A DNA stretch of 64,000 nt, from assembly GCF_014204495.1 (NCBI RefSeq), contig NZ_JACHLN010000001.1, forward strand, positions 868,001-932,000, read 5' to 3'. The notes under the pieces are model-generated. The model was given only the letters and a program-made list of their open reading frames with translations, was not told the origin of the DNA and did not search any database. A program made the position numbers and the translations under genes. Positions 48,823 to 57,053 of the stretch are shown piece after piece. Source of the stretch: Sphingomonas kyeonggiensis (GTDB lineage: Bacteria; Pseudomonadota; Alphaproteobacteria; Sphingomonadales; Sphingomonadaceae). Positions within the stretch are counted from its first letter, which is position 1. Each line of letters starts with the position of its first letter.

Positions 48823-49908
48823 ATGGTCGCAGCAACGCACGGTCCGCTGGCGGGGCTGCGCATCGTCGAACTCGATATGCCGGGTACGGTGCTATTCGCC
48901 GGCATGCTGCTTGCCGACCTGGGCTGCGACGTGATCCGGATCCGCCGTCCGGGCAGCGAGGGCAGCACCGTGGCCGCGCCGCTCTATCGCGGCCGATCGC
49001 AGGTGCTGCTCGACCTCAGCCAGGCGGCGGGGCGCGAGCAGGCGCTGTCGCTGATCGCCGAGGCCGATGGCGTGATCGAGGGCTATCGCCCCGGCGTGGC
49101 GGAGCAGATCGGCCTCGATCCGGCGCGCTGCCTCGCGCTCAATCCCCGGCTGGTCTATGCCCGCACCAGCGGCTGGGGCCGCGAGGGACCGCTTGCCGGC
49201 ACGCCCGGCAACGACATCAACCATCTCGCCTTGTCCGGCGCGCTCCATGCGATCGGCCCAGCCGCCGCGCCGGTGCCGCCGCTCAACCTGATCGGCGAAT
49301 ATGCCGGCGGCGCGCTGTATCTCGCGCTCGGGCTGGTCTCCGGCATCCTCGCCGCCCAGGCCACCGGGCGCGGCCAGGTGATCGAAGCGTCGCAGGTCGA
49401 CGGCGTCGCTTCGATGATGTCGCTCTATTATGCGCTCCACGCCTCGGGTCGCTGGGTCGATGCGCGCACGGCCAACATGGTCGATGGCGGCGCGCCCTAT
49501 TATCGCTGCTATGCCTGTGCCGATGGCCGCCATGTCGCGGTGGGCGCGCTCGAGCCCCAGGCCTTCCGCGCGCTGTGCGCCGGGCTGGGGATCGCGGCGG
49601 ACCGGTTCGACCCATATGACCGCGCCGCATGGCCGGCGCTGACCGAGGCGCTTGCCGCCGCCTTTGCTTCGCGGGGGCGCGACGAATGGGCGGCACTGTT
49701 CGAGAGCGGCGATGGCTGCGTGACGCCGGTGCTCTCGCTGACCGAGGCACCGCTCCATCCGCAGAACCGCGCGCGCGGCACCTTCGCGGCGCTGGACGGC
49801 GGCCTGCAGCCCGTGCCGACGCCGCGCTTCTCGGCAACGCCCGCCGAGGCGCTGCCGCCGGTGGACGAGAGCGTGGAGGAGGTGCTGGGGCGTTGGGGGG
49901 CGGCCTAG
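48823..49908 (+). CDS. CaiB/BaiF-family CoA-transferase / alpha-methylacyl-CoA racemase-like
   Basis: 361 residues of the family III CoA-transferase fold: GPLAGLRIVELDMPGTVLFA, MLLADLGCDVIRIRRPG, and the catalytic Asp motif GNDINHLALSGAL, close to the GHDINY of AMACR-type racemases. At 361 residues it is racemase-sized. Substrate unknown. Start ATG 48823 has GGGGGAG 5 nt upstream. Longer in-frame extensions run antisense into the FMN reductase and are unlikely. Confidence 0.85.
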   Translation: MVAATHGPLAGLRIVELDMPGTVLFAGMLLADLGCDVIRIRRPGSEGSTVAAPLYRGRSQVLLDLSQAAGREQALSLIAEADGVIEGYRPGVAEQIGLDPARCLALNPRLVYARTSGWGREGPLAGTPGNDINHLALSGALHAIGPAAAPVPPLNLIGEYAGGALYLALGLVSGILAAQATGRGQVIEASQVDGVASMMSLYYALHASGRWVDARTANMVDGGAPYYRCYACADGRHVAVGALEPQAFRALCAGLGIAADRFDPYDRAAWPALTEALAAAFASRGRDEWAALFESGDGCVTPVLSLTEAPLHPQNRARGTFAALDGGLQPVPTPRFSATPAEALPPVDESVEEVLGRWGAA

Positions 49909-49944
49909 GGCGGCCTGCATTCAGGATTGGTTGGGCTCGTGGCT

Positions 49945-49962
49945 CCCCGGCGTTCGCCGGGG
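49945..49962. terminator. Hairpin between convergent CoA-transferase and fliS genes
   Basis: CCCCGGCG-TT-CGCCGGGG, a perfect 8-bp stem, is followed on the plus strand by AACTGAAAAG. There is no T-run, so if it terminates it does so weakly. It also matches half of the longer palindromic repeat family. Confidence 0.5.
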
Positions 49963-49987
49963 AACTGAAAAGGTTGCGTGTCGGCCC

Positions 49988-50401
49988 CTAGGCCGCCGGG
50001 CCGGAGGCGGTCTTCAGGCTGCTCCAGGCGCGGGCGATCTCGTCGAGGCTGTTCGCCGCGTCGCGGAACGGCGCGGGATCGGTGCCGACCGCAGCCTGCA
50101 GGATCTGGCCGCGCAGGCCGTGATAGAAGGTGGCGAGCGTCTTGGAGACATCGCCGCCCTTCTCGAAATCGAGCCCGGCCTCGAGCGCGAACAGGATCGC
50201 CGTCGCCCGCGCGACCCGCTCGCCGCGCACGGCGTAATTGCCCCGCTCGACCGCCCAAGCGGCGGTGCGCAACGCAGCGACGCCTTCCTCATAGAGCAGG
50301 CCGACCAGCGCGTGCGGATCGCCGCCGGCGGCACGGCCGACAATGTCGATCTGGCGATAGGTTTCCGCGGGGTTGGCGGCGAGAACCGAGGCGTAGCGCA
50401 T
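49988..50401 (-). CDS. fliS: Flagellin export chaperone FliS
   Basis: 137-residue helical chaperone that binds the flagellin C-terminus in the cytoplasm and delivers it for export. MRYASVLAANPAETYRQIDI resembles FliS N-termini; LVGLLYEEGVAALRTAAWAV and FEKGGDVSKTLATFYHGLRGQIL follow. ATG 50401 overlaps the fliD stop as TGATG. A GTG 6 codons earlier is also open. Last gene of the flagellar run. Confidence 0.88.
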   Translation of the reverse strand: MRYASVLAANPAETYRQIDIVGRAAGGDPHALVGLLYEEGVAALRTAAWAVERGNYAVRGERVARATAILFALEAGLDFEKGGDVSKTLATFYHGLRGQILQAAVGTDPAPFRDAANSLDEIARAWSSLKTASGPAA

Positions 50402-51846
50402 CAGCTGCTGCTGTTCCACGCGGCGATCTGCTGCGTCAGGAAGCTCTGGGTCGACTTGTAGGCGGCGACCTTGGCGTCCATCGCGGCGAATTGCTGCGTC
50501 ATGCGCTCGCGCATATTGGCGGTGTCGCTGACGATCTTGTCCTGCTGCTCGGCAAGCTTGTCCAGCTGCTTGGTATAGGTCTTGTTGCTGGACGTGAGGC
50601 CGGTTTCCTTGCCGGCCGTGCTGCTGCCGATCGCGGTGGCGACCAGGCTGGACAGCGCCTTGCTGATCCCCGCGCCTTCCGCGAAGATCGCCTCGACATC
50701 GTCCGGATAGGTGGAGAGCACCTTGGACAGGCGGGTGCTGTCGACCGAAAGCGTGCCGTCGCGATTGGTCTTGATGCCGATATCCGCGAGCTTGTGCGGC
50801 ACATCGTCGGTGGCACCCGGCACGAGCTCGGCGAGCGACAGGCTCTTGAGCTGGCGCAGCAGGTCCTTGGCCGCCGGATCGGTGCGCAAGGGGCCGGTGA
50901 TCGGATCGGTGGCGTCCTGTACCGACTTCAGCACCTGGTTATAGGTATCGACGAAGTTGGTGACCGCCTGGCTGATCGCCGCGGTGGGCGTAGCCGCGCC
51001 GATCGCCACCTTGGTGCCGACCTGCGCCGCGACGAGATCGAGCCGCGCGCCGGGGATCAGGCCCGAGATGCTGTTGGTCGGATACTTCGCCTCGACCCCG
51101 TCCATCGCGACGCGCGCGTCCTGCGCGACCTGATTGACCGACGCACTCGCGCCGACGCCGACATTGAGCGCCGACAGATCGCCGGTGCCGCTGAGCGTGA
51201 AGGCCTGCGACGCGCCGGTCGCGCTCTTCAGCACCAGCCGCGCGCCATTGTTGTCGCTGAGGATCGAGGCGGTGACGCCCGCCTTCTTGGCATTGATCGC
51301 GTCCGCGATGCCCTTGAGCGAGGAATTGCCCGAGCCGATCGTGATGTCGATCGAGGCGGCGGGCCCCTGGGTGAAATCGGTCATCGCGCCGTCGGTGACC
51401 GTGGCGGTGCCGAAGCTGAGCGTGAGCGTGCCGGTGCCGATCGTCGTCGCGCTGCCGCCCGAGAAGAGCTGCGAGCTGGTCACCTGGCCCTGGGCGAGCT
51501 GGCGTACCTCGACGGTGGCGCTGAGCCCCGACAGGTCGGCGCCGGGCAGACGGGTGATGTTGAGGATGCCAGTGTTCGAGCTGGTCGGCTGGGTCGACAG
51601 CGAGCCCGAACCGGTGAGCGACGTGAGCGCCGCCGAGAAGTCGCTGATGTTGCTCTTGATCGTGCTGATCTGCGAAATCTGCGCGGTCAGCGCGTCATTC
51701 TTCTGGGTGAGCATCGCGTTCTTGTTGGTGAACGCGTTGGTGACCAGCGAATTGACCAGCGCGGTGATGTCGATCCCCGATCCCGTGCCAAGGGTGGTCG
51801 CGATCGAAGGCGTCGGAGTCGCAGTGGTGGCCGTTGTCGTGGTCAT
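50401..51846 (-). CDS. fliD: Flagellar filament cap protein FliD (HAP2)
   Basis: 481 residues. Caps the filament tip and guides flagellin folding outside the cell; exported by the flagellar apparatus. Thr-rich start, then TLGTGSGIDITALVNSLV, the FliD N-terminal motif; central TGASQAFTLSGTGDLSALNV; C-terminal coiled region LDKLAEQQDKIVSDTANMRE and a LTQQIAAWN tail. Strong site GGGGGAGAGG lies 6 nt before ATG 51846, consistent with separate efficient initiation after the 41-nt gap from flhB. Confidence 0.95.
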   Translation of the reverse strand: MTTTTATTATPTPSIATTLGTGSGIDITALVNSLVTNAFTNKNAMLTQKNDALTAQISQISTIKSNISDFSAALTSLTGSGSLSTQPTSSNTGILNITRLPGADLSGLSATVEVRQLAQGQVTSSQLFSGGSATTIGTGTLTLSFGTATVTDGAMTDFTQGPAASIDITIGSGNSSLKGIADAINAKKAGVTASILSDNNGARLVLKSATGASQAFTLSGTGDLSALNVGVGASASVNQVAQDARVAMDGVEAKYPTNSISGLIPGARLDLVAAQVGTKVAIGAATPTAAISQAVTNFVDTYNQVLKSVQDATDPITGPLRTDPAAKDLLRQLKSLSLAELVPGATDDVPHKLADIGIKTNRDGTLSVDSTRLSKVLSTYPDDVEAIFAEGAGISKALSSLVATAIGSSTAGKETGLTSSNKTYTKQLDKLAEQQDKIVSDTANMRERMTQQFAAMDAKVAAYKSTQSFLTQQIAAWNSSS

Positions 51847-51887
51847 GTCTACCTCTCCCCCGGTAAACGGCCGGCGCCGCGCCGATT

Positions 51888-53024
51888 TTAGTGCGCGCGT
51901 GCCTGTTTGCGGCCGTTTTCGTCGAAAAGTGCGGTGTCGGGCACGGTGACCGGCGGCATCACCGCATTGGCGCGCTTGCTGAGCTGGAAGACGAAGGCGA
52001 GCACGGTGGCGACCGCCATGTAGAGATCGTCGCGGATCTCCTGGTTTTCCTTGCTGGTGTAATAGACCGCACGGGCGAGCTGCGGGATTTCGAGGATCGG
52101 CACGTCGAGCTCGCCGGCGAGCTCGCGGATCGCCAGCGCGGTCGCGCCGCGGCCCTTGGCGACGAGCACCGGGACCTGGTCCTTGCCCTGTTCGTAGCGC
52201 AGCGCGACGGCGAAATGGGTCGGATTGGTGATGACGACGTTCGCCGTGGCCACGGCCTTGCGGAAGCCGCCCTTGAGGATCTGGCGCTGGCGCTGGCGCT
52301 GGGCCGCCTTGGCCTCGGGCGAGCCTTCGCTCTCCTTGTGCTCGTCGCGCACTTCCTGCTTGGTCATGCGCAGCTTGGCCATGTGGCGCAGGATCTGGAT
52401 CGGCAGGTCGACGCCGGCGATCAGCAGCAATCCGCCCGCCATGACGAAGAGCAGGGTGAGGAACTCGCCGCCCATCGCCCCGATCGCGCCGTGCAGGTCC
52501 GCCTCGACCAGGCCGAGCGAGCGGCGCGTCATCGACCACAGCAGCCAGGTGCCGATGCTGCCGAGCAGCACGACCTTGAGCAGGCCCTTGCCCAGCTCGA
52601 TCCAGCCATTGGGGCCGAAGATGCGAGCAAGCCCCGAGGCCGGGTTGATCCGCGACGCCTTGGGCGCGAACAGCTTGGAGTTCCAGCGGATGCCGGCAAG
52701 CCCGGCATGGCTGAGGATCGCGCCGATCACCGCGAGCAGGAGCAGCGCGAGCATCGGGGTGGCGAGCTTCCACCCCGCCTCGGCGATCGGGCGCCAGGGC
52801 TCGAAATCCTCGACGTCCGCAACGCCGAAGGTGAAGCTGCCGACCATCACTTCCTTGCAGGCGCGGACCAGCGAGGGGCCGAAGAACATCATCCAGCTGC
52901 AGCCGAGCAGCACGATCAGCGCGGTGCCGAAATCCTTCGAGCTGAGTATTTGCCCGTCGTCTATGGCCTTGCGCTTGCGCTTGGCTGTTGGGGCTTCTGT
53001 CTTTTCGCCGCCGGACTCCGACAT
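51888..53024 (-). CDS. flhB: Flagellar export apparatus protein FlhB
   Basis: 378 residues: four transmembrane helices, then a cytoplasmic domain with the autocleavage motif NPTH (Asn267-Pro268) in VVITNPTHFAVALRYE. Cleavage switches export from rod/hook to filament substrates, triggered by FliK. N-terminal KTEAPTAKRKRKAIDDGQIL is typical. Its start overlaps the fliR stop by one base (TGATG). Usually paired with flhA, which is not in this window. Confidence 0.97.
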   Translation of the reverse strand: MSESGGEKTEAPTAKRKRKAIDDGQILSSKDFGTALIVLLGCSWMMFFGPSLVRACKEVMVGSFTFGVADVEDFEPWRPIAEAGWKLATPMLALLLLAVIGAILSHAGLAGIRWNSKLFAPKASRINPASGLARIFGPNGWIELGKGLLKVVLLGSIGTWLLWSMTRRSLGLVEADLHGAIGAMGGEFLTLLFVMAGGLLLIAGVDLPIQILRHMAKLRMTKQEVRDEHKESEGSPEAKAAQRQRQRQILKGGFRKAVATANVVITNPTHFAVALRYEQGKDQVPVLVAKGRGATALAIRELAGELDVPILEIPQLARAVYYTSKENQEIRDDLYMAVATVLAFVFQLSKRANAVMPPVTVPDTALFDENGRKQARAH

Positions 53025-53797
53025 CAGCCGAGCACCAGCTGCGGCATCATCGTGAGCGCTTCACGGACGATGACGACAAGGTAGTCCCCCATGGCAGGGA
53101 GCGCGAGCAGCATCGCGACGACGCCGAAGAGCAGGCTGGCGGGCAGGCCCACCGCGAACAGGTTGAGCGCCGGCGCGGCGCGGCTGAGCATGCCGACGAT
53201 CAGGTTGAGGCAGAGCAGCAGGAAGCCGATCGGCAGCGAAAGCAGCAGGCCGGCGAGGAAGGTATAGCCGCCGAACATCGCGATGCCGAGCAGCCGCTCG
53301 GGCGCGATCCAGGCGCCGGGGGGCATGACGTCATAGCTGCGCACCACCAGCTCGACGAGGACGAGGTGCCCGTCGAGCGACAGGAAGATCAGGGTGAGCA
53401 TCAGCGACAGGAAGGTGCCGATCGCCGGGGTGGCATGGCCGCTATTGGGATCGACCGTGTTGGCAAAGCCCAGGCCCATCGACATCGAGATGACTTCGCT
53501 GGCCACCATCGGCGCGGAGAAGGCGACCTGCAGGACAAAGCCCATGGCGAGCCCGGTCAGCGCTTCGGCGGCGATCGCGAGGAAGGTGGTGAGCGAGAAG
53601 ATCTCGGCCGGCGGAGTGACGTGCGCGACGTTGAGCACCAGCACGCCGATCGCGCCGGTAAGCGCGATGCGCGCGGGCAGCGGGATCGCCATTGCACTGA
53701 ACACCGGCGCCGCGATGAAGGCCGCGCCGATCCGCACCATGGCGAACAGCAAGGCCCAGAGCTGCGGCTCGATCGAGAGGCCGAAGCCCATCAGCAT
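53024..53797 (-). CDS. fliR: Flagellar export apparatus protein FliR
   Basis: 257-residue, multi-spanning inner-membrane protein of the export gate (FliP5-FliQ4-FliR1). Contains GLGFANTVDPNSGHATPAIG and ALTGLAMGFVLQVAFSAPMVA, typical FliR helices. 7 nt after fliQ. Confidence 0.95.
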   Translation of the reverse strand: MLMGFGLSIEPQLWALLFAMVRIGAAFIAAPVFSAMAIPLPARIALTGAIGVLVLNVAHVTPPAEIFSLTTFLAIAAEALTGLAMGFVLQVAFSAPMVASEVISMSMGLGFANTVDPNSGHATPAIGTFLSLMLTLIFLSLDGHLVLVELVVRSYDVMPPGAWIAPERLLGIAMFGGYTFLAGLLLSLPIGFLLLCLNLIVGMLSRAAPALNLFAVGLPASLLFGVVAMLLALPAMGDYLVVIVREALTMMPQLVLG

Positions 53798-53804
53798 GGC
53801 GGCG

Positions 53805-54074
53805 TTACTTCACCAGATCCGGAATGCGCTCGAAGATGCTGACGGTGAAATCGCCGAGCAGCCCGAGGATCATCGAGCCGAAGATGATCAGGCTGATGCC
53901 GACCACGATCAGCTTGGGCACGAAGGTGAGCGTCTGCTCCTGGATCGACGTCGCGGCCTGGACCATGCCTAGGACGAGGCCGGCGAGCAGCGCGGGCACC
54001 AGGATCGGCGTGGCGGCGAGCGCCAGCACCCACATCGCCTCGCGCCCGACGGTGAGGAAATATTCGGCGTCCAT
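53805..54074 (-). CDS. fliQ: Flagellar export apparatus protein FliQ
   Basis: 89 residues with two transmembrane helices (AMWVLALAATPILVPALLAG; KLIVVGISLIIFGSMILGLL) and the family loop GMVQAATSIQEQTLTFVPK. Forms the export gate with FliP and FliR. 4 nt from fliP. Confidence 0.97.
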   Translation of the reverse strand: MDAEYFLTVGREAMWVLALAATPILVPALLAGLVLGMVQAATSIQEQTLTFVPKLIVVGISLIIFGSMILGLLGDFTVSIFERIPDLVK

Positions 54075-54078
54075 CGCG

Positions 54079-54909
54079 CTAGCTCACGAAGCTGGAGGCG
54101 AGCGAGCCCATCGTCAGCGCCCACCCGTCGACCAGGACGAAAAGCAGCAGCTTGAAGGGCAGCGAGATGATCGTCGGCGACATCATCATCATGCCGAGCG
54201 CCATCAGCACGGTGGCGACGACGAGATCGATGACGATGAAGGGCAGGAAGATCAGGAAGCCGATCTGGAACGCGGTCTTGAGCTCCGAGGTGACGAAGGC
54301 CGGGAGCAGCACCGAGAAGGGCACGTCCTGCGGCTTGGCATAGGGCCCGCTCTTGGCGAGGCCGGCGAACAGGGTGACGTCCTTGGTGCGGGTCTGCTTG
54401 ATCATGAAGCCATGCAGCGCCTCGCCCGACCTGGAGATCATCTCGGTCGCGCCGATCTTGCCGGCGGAATAGGGCTGGATCGCATTGGTGTTCATCGTGT
54501 TCAGCGTCGGCGCCATCACGAAGAAGCTCAGGAACATCGCCAGGCCGATCAGCACCTGGTTGGGCGGGGTCTGCTGAAGACCCAGGGCCTGACGCAGCAG
54601 CGCCAGCACGATGATGATCCGGGTGAAGCTGGTCATCATCAGCAGGATGCCCGGCAGCACCGTGAGCAGGCCCATGATGATGAGCACCTGCAGCGACAGG
54701 CTGAGCGGCGCGTTGCCGCCGCCCAGGTCGCCCAGCGCGCGATCGACCGCATCGCCCACGCCCGGGGTCGCCACCGGCGTCGGCACAGCCGGCGCCGCGC
54801 CCTGCGCGAAGGCCGGGAAGGCGAACAGCACCAGGAAGGCGAGGATGCCGATGAACAGCGCGGCGCGCCCGCCCATCGTGCGCGGGGCATGGACGATCGC
54901 GCGGGTCAT
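54079..54909 (-). CDS. fliP: Flagellar export apparatus protein FliP
   Basis: 276 residues. A cleavable signal peptide (GILAFLVLFAFPAFAQ), then MMTSFTRIIIVLALLRQALG, FMAPTL-type helix and FQIGFLIFLPFIVIDLVVAT, all diagnostic. Core of the export gate. Start ATG 54909 overlaps the fliO stop (ATGA). The longer frame upstream runs over fliO. Confidence 0.97.
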   Translation of the reverse strand: MTRAIVHAPRTMGGRAALFIGILAFLVLFAFPAFAQGAAPAVPTPVATPGVGDAVDRALGDLGGGNAPLSLSLQVLIIMGLLTVLPGILLMMTSFTRIIIVLALLRQALGLQQTPPNQVLIGLAMFLSFFVMAPTLNTMNTNAIQPYSAGKIGATEMISRSGEALHGFMIKQTRTKDVTLFAGLAKSGPYAKPQDVPFSVLLPAFVTSELKTAFQIGFLIFLPFIVIDLVVATVLMALGMMMMSPTIISLPFKLLLFVLVDGWALTMGSLASSFVS

Positions 54910-55154
54910 TGCTGCTTGTCCACCAGGGTGACGCCGCTGCGGCTCACCGAGACGAGCAGCTTCTGCCCCTCGAACTCGATGACGGCGAGGCGCAGGCCCG
55001 GGGAGAGCATCATCGTCTCCTTGAGCTGCACCATCCGGGTCGTCTGGTTCTTGGGCAGGCGCGATTCGAGCTTGCGCCAGGCATAGAGGCAACCGACCAG
55101 CAGACCGCAGACGAGCGGCAGCAGCACGATCAGCTTGATGATGTACCAGGTCAT
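54906..55154 (-). CDS. fliO: Flagellar assembly protein FliO
   Basis: 82 residues: one transmembrane helix (IIKLIVLLPLVCGLLVGCLY) and a small cytoplasmic domain with LKETMMLSPGLRLAVIEFEG, typical of the short FliO/FliZ family. It helps FliP assemble. Identification rests on position and this motif, since FliO is poorly conserved. Confidence 0.85.
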   Translation of the reverse strand: MTWYIIKLIVLLPLVCGLLVGCLYAWRKLESRLPKNQTTRMVQLKETMMLSPGLRLAVIEFEGQKLLVSVSRSGVTLVDKQQ

Positions 55155-55158
55155 GGGA

Positions 55159-55455
55159 TCAACGCGCCGCGCGCTTGTCCGGGCTGACCAGCTCGGTCAT
55201 CCGCACGCCGAACTTCTCGCCGACCGTGACCACTTCGCCGCGGCCGATCAGCGTGCCGTTGACGAACACGTCGAGCAGCTCATTGGCTTCGCGATCGAGC
55301 TCGATCACGCTGCTTTCACCGAGCGCGAGCAGCTCGCGCAGGGTCAGCCGGGTCGAACCGATCTCGACGGTGAGCTTGACGTCGACATCCTGCAGCAGCC
55401 GGAAATTGGCGGCGACGGCAGTATCGACCTGGAGGGAGGCCGTCATGTCGTTCAT
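55159..55455 (-). CDS. fliN: Flagellar motor switch protein FliN
   Basis: 98-residue SpoA (SPOA) domain: LLQDVDVKLTVEIGSTRLTL, LGESSVIELDREANELLDVF and VNGTLIGRGEVVTVGEKFGV. Forms the lower C ring with FliM and the docking site for FliH. It is the short form, lacking the N-terminal extension of the E. coli protein. ATGA overlap with fliM. Confidence 0.96.
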   Translation of the reverse strand: MNDMTASLQVDTAVAANFRLLQDVDVKLTVEIGSTRLTLRELLALGESSVIELDREANELLDVFVNGTLIGRGEVVTVGEKFGVRMTELVSPDKRAAR

Positions 55456-56399
55456 TGGAAGTCCTCTGCGTTGAGCGGTTCGAGCGAAGTGAGGCGGACC
55501 GCGGCGCGGCCGTTGGCGGTGCCGACAAGGCCGGTGCCGAGGCGGCGCTTCGCCACCATCACCGGAACCTCGGGGCCGAAATCGATCGGGATGACGTCGC
55601 CTTCCTTGAGCTCGAGCAGGCGGCCGAGCGGCATGATCGGTTCGGCAAGGACCGAGCGCACGGGCAGCGTCACCGCCATCACCGCGCGGGTAAGGCCGGA
55701 ACGCCATTCGGGCTCCACCTCGTCCTTGTTGCCGTGGACCTTGACCATCAGCGCGGCGCCATGCGGCTTCAAAGCGGCGACGGGATAGAGAATGTCGAAG
55801 AAATGCGGACGGTCCTCGCCGGCCGCGAGGCCAAAGCGCGTGACCACCACCGGATCGTCGGCGCCGAGATCGGGCGCGGCGGCGAGATTGGATGCGCCCT
55901 CGGCCCGGAAGGCGATGCGCGACAGCGGCTCCCAGGCCTTGTCGAGCAGCAGCGCGCTGGACTGGGCGAGCCGGGCCACCAGGGCTTCGGCCGCGGGGGT
56001 GAACTCATTCGGCAACGGATTGGGTGCTTCGCCGTCGCCACCGAAGAATGCGTCGAGCATCTCGAAGACCAGCCCGGCCTCGAGCACGAACTGGGCGCGG
56101 GCGCGGGCATTGCCCATCACCATCGGCTGCCAGGCGGAAAGCACCCCGCCCCGCTCGGCCTTGTAGTCGGCGAAGCGCTGGACGGAGAGCGGCTCTGCCC
56201 AGGCCCGCAGGTCCTTGCGCAGCAGCCCTTCGAAACTGCCCTTGAGGGACTTGGCCAGGCGCGCGCTGAGATGCTGCAGCGTGACCAGGTCGCCGAACGG
56301 ATTCAGGTTGGCCGTCCCCAGCACCGGCGCGTGTTCCGCGCTGGTCCGGGGGCGTTCCCGCCGATCGGCCGAGCCGTCTGGTGAAGGGCTGTTAACCAT
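55452..56399 (-). CDS. fliM: Flagellar motor switch protein FliM
   Basis: 315 residues: middle CheC-like domain (LDAFFGGDGEAP holds the GGxG motif that meets FliG) and C-terminal SpoA domain (LGRLLELKEGDVIPIDFG). The N-terminus, MVNSPSPDGSADRRERPRTS, lacks the LSQxEIDALL CheY-P-binding helix of canonical FliM, and only 6 nt separate it from fliL, so no longer start exists. Switching may therefore work differently here or rely on another FliM copy. C-ring component. Confidence 0.92.
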   Translation of the reverse strand: MVNSPSPDGSADRRERPRTSAEHAPVLGTANLNPFGDLVTLQHLSARLAKSLKGSFEGLLRKDLRAWAEPLSVQRFADYKAERGGVLSAWQPMVMGNARARAQFVLEAGLVFEMLDAFFGGDGEAPNPLPNEFTPAAEALVARLAQSSALLLDKAWEPLSRIAFRAEGASNLAAAPDLGADDPVVVTRFGLAAGEDRPHFFDILYPVAALKPHGAALMVKVHGNKDEVEPEWRSGLTRAVMAVTLPVRSVLAEPIMPLGRLLELKEGDVIPIDFGPEVPVMVAKRRLGTGLVGTANGRAAVRLTSLEPLNAEDFQ

Positions 56400-56405
56400 G
56401 CCCGT

Positions 56406-57038
56406 TCACTGAACGATGAAATTGGTAAAGTAGACGTTACTAACCCCGCCAAAACCTTCCTTTTCCTTCAAAACACCGTTGATTGCCTTGGCCAGCCGGT
56501 CCTGGATGTGGCGCTTGCCCTCGGCCGTGAACACCTCGTCCTCGGTCGTCTCGCCCAGCGCCATCAGCACCGCCGAGCGAATCGCGATCTCATGCGTCTT
56601 GATGTTCTCGAGGACGCGCTCGTCATAGGGCGTCGACACCGCGATGCCGACCTGGACGAAATGGACGCTGTCCTGGAGGTTGGAGGTGAACTCCTTCTCC
56701 ATCGGATAATAGCTCGACGCGTATTTGTCGCCGCCTTCGCCCTTCGGCGTCGGCTTGCCGCCATGACCGGGGGCCTCGCCACCCTCCTCACCGCCATGGC
56801 CGCCCTCGCCGCCTTCCTTCATCGAGGCGCGCTTCTCGTCGCTCTTGGGCACGAGATGCGGCTCGTCCTTCTCCTCGGCATGCGCCGCGGCGCTGAACCA
56901 GCCCGCCTGCATGCCGTAGAAGGCCGCGCCACCGCCACCGCCGAGCAGCACCACCGGCAGGCCGACGAGCAGCAGCAGATTCTTCTTTTTCTTCTTCGGC
57001 GCCTCGGCAGCGCCCGCATCCTTGATATCGGCCATCAT
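56406..57038 (-). CDS. fliL: Flagellar basal body-associated protein FliL
   Basis: 210 residues: Lys-rich cytoplasmic tail (APKKKKKNLLLL), one transmembrane helix, a His/Gly/Glu-rich linker (GGEGGHGGEEGGEAPGHGG), then the stomatin-like periplasmic FliL domain (FTSNLQDSVHFVQVGIAVST; HEIAIRSAVLMALGE). It supports stator function. Two adjacent ATGs exist (57038, 57035), with GGAG just upstream. The histidine-rich linker is longer than in many homologues. Confidence 0.93.
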   Translation of the reverse strand: MMADIKDAGAAEAPKKKKKNLLLLVGLPVVLLGGGGGAAFYGMQAGWFSAAAHAEEKDEPHLVPKSDEKRASMKEGGEGGHGGEEGGEAPGHGGKPTPKGEGGDKYASSYYPMEKEFTSNLQDSVHFVQVGIAVSTPYDERVLENIKTHEIAIRSAVLMALGETTEDEVFTAEGKRHIQDRLAKAINGVLKEKEGFGGVSNVYFTNFIVQ

Positions 57039-57053
57039 CTATCTCCGCGGGCC

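Noticed and set aside
56393..56400. TTAACCAT, a CtrA half-site, at the start of fliM
   Set aside because: It is made by the fliM start codons (Met-Val-Asn) on the other strand, there is no second half-site at the right spacing, and an internal promoter is not needed between fliL and fliM.
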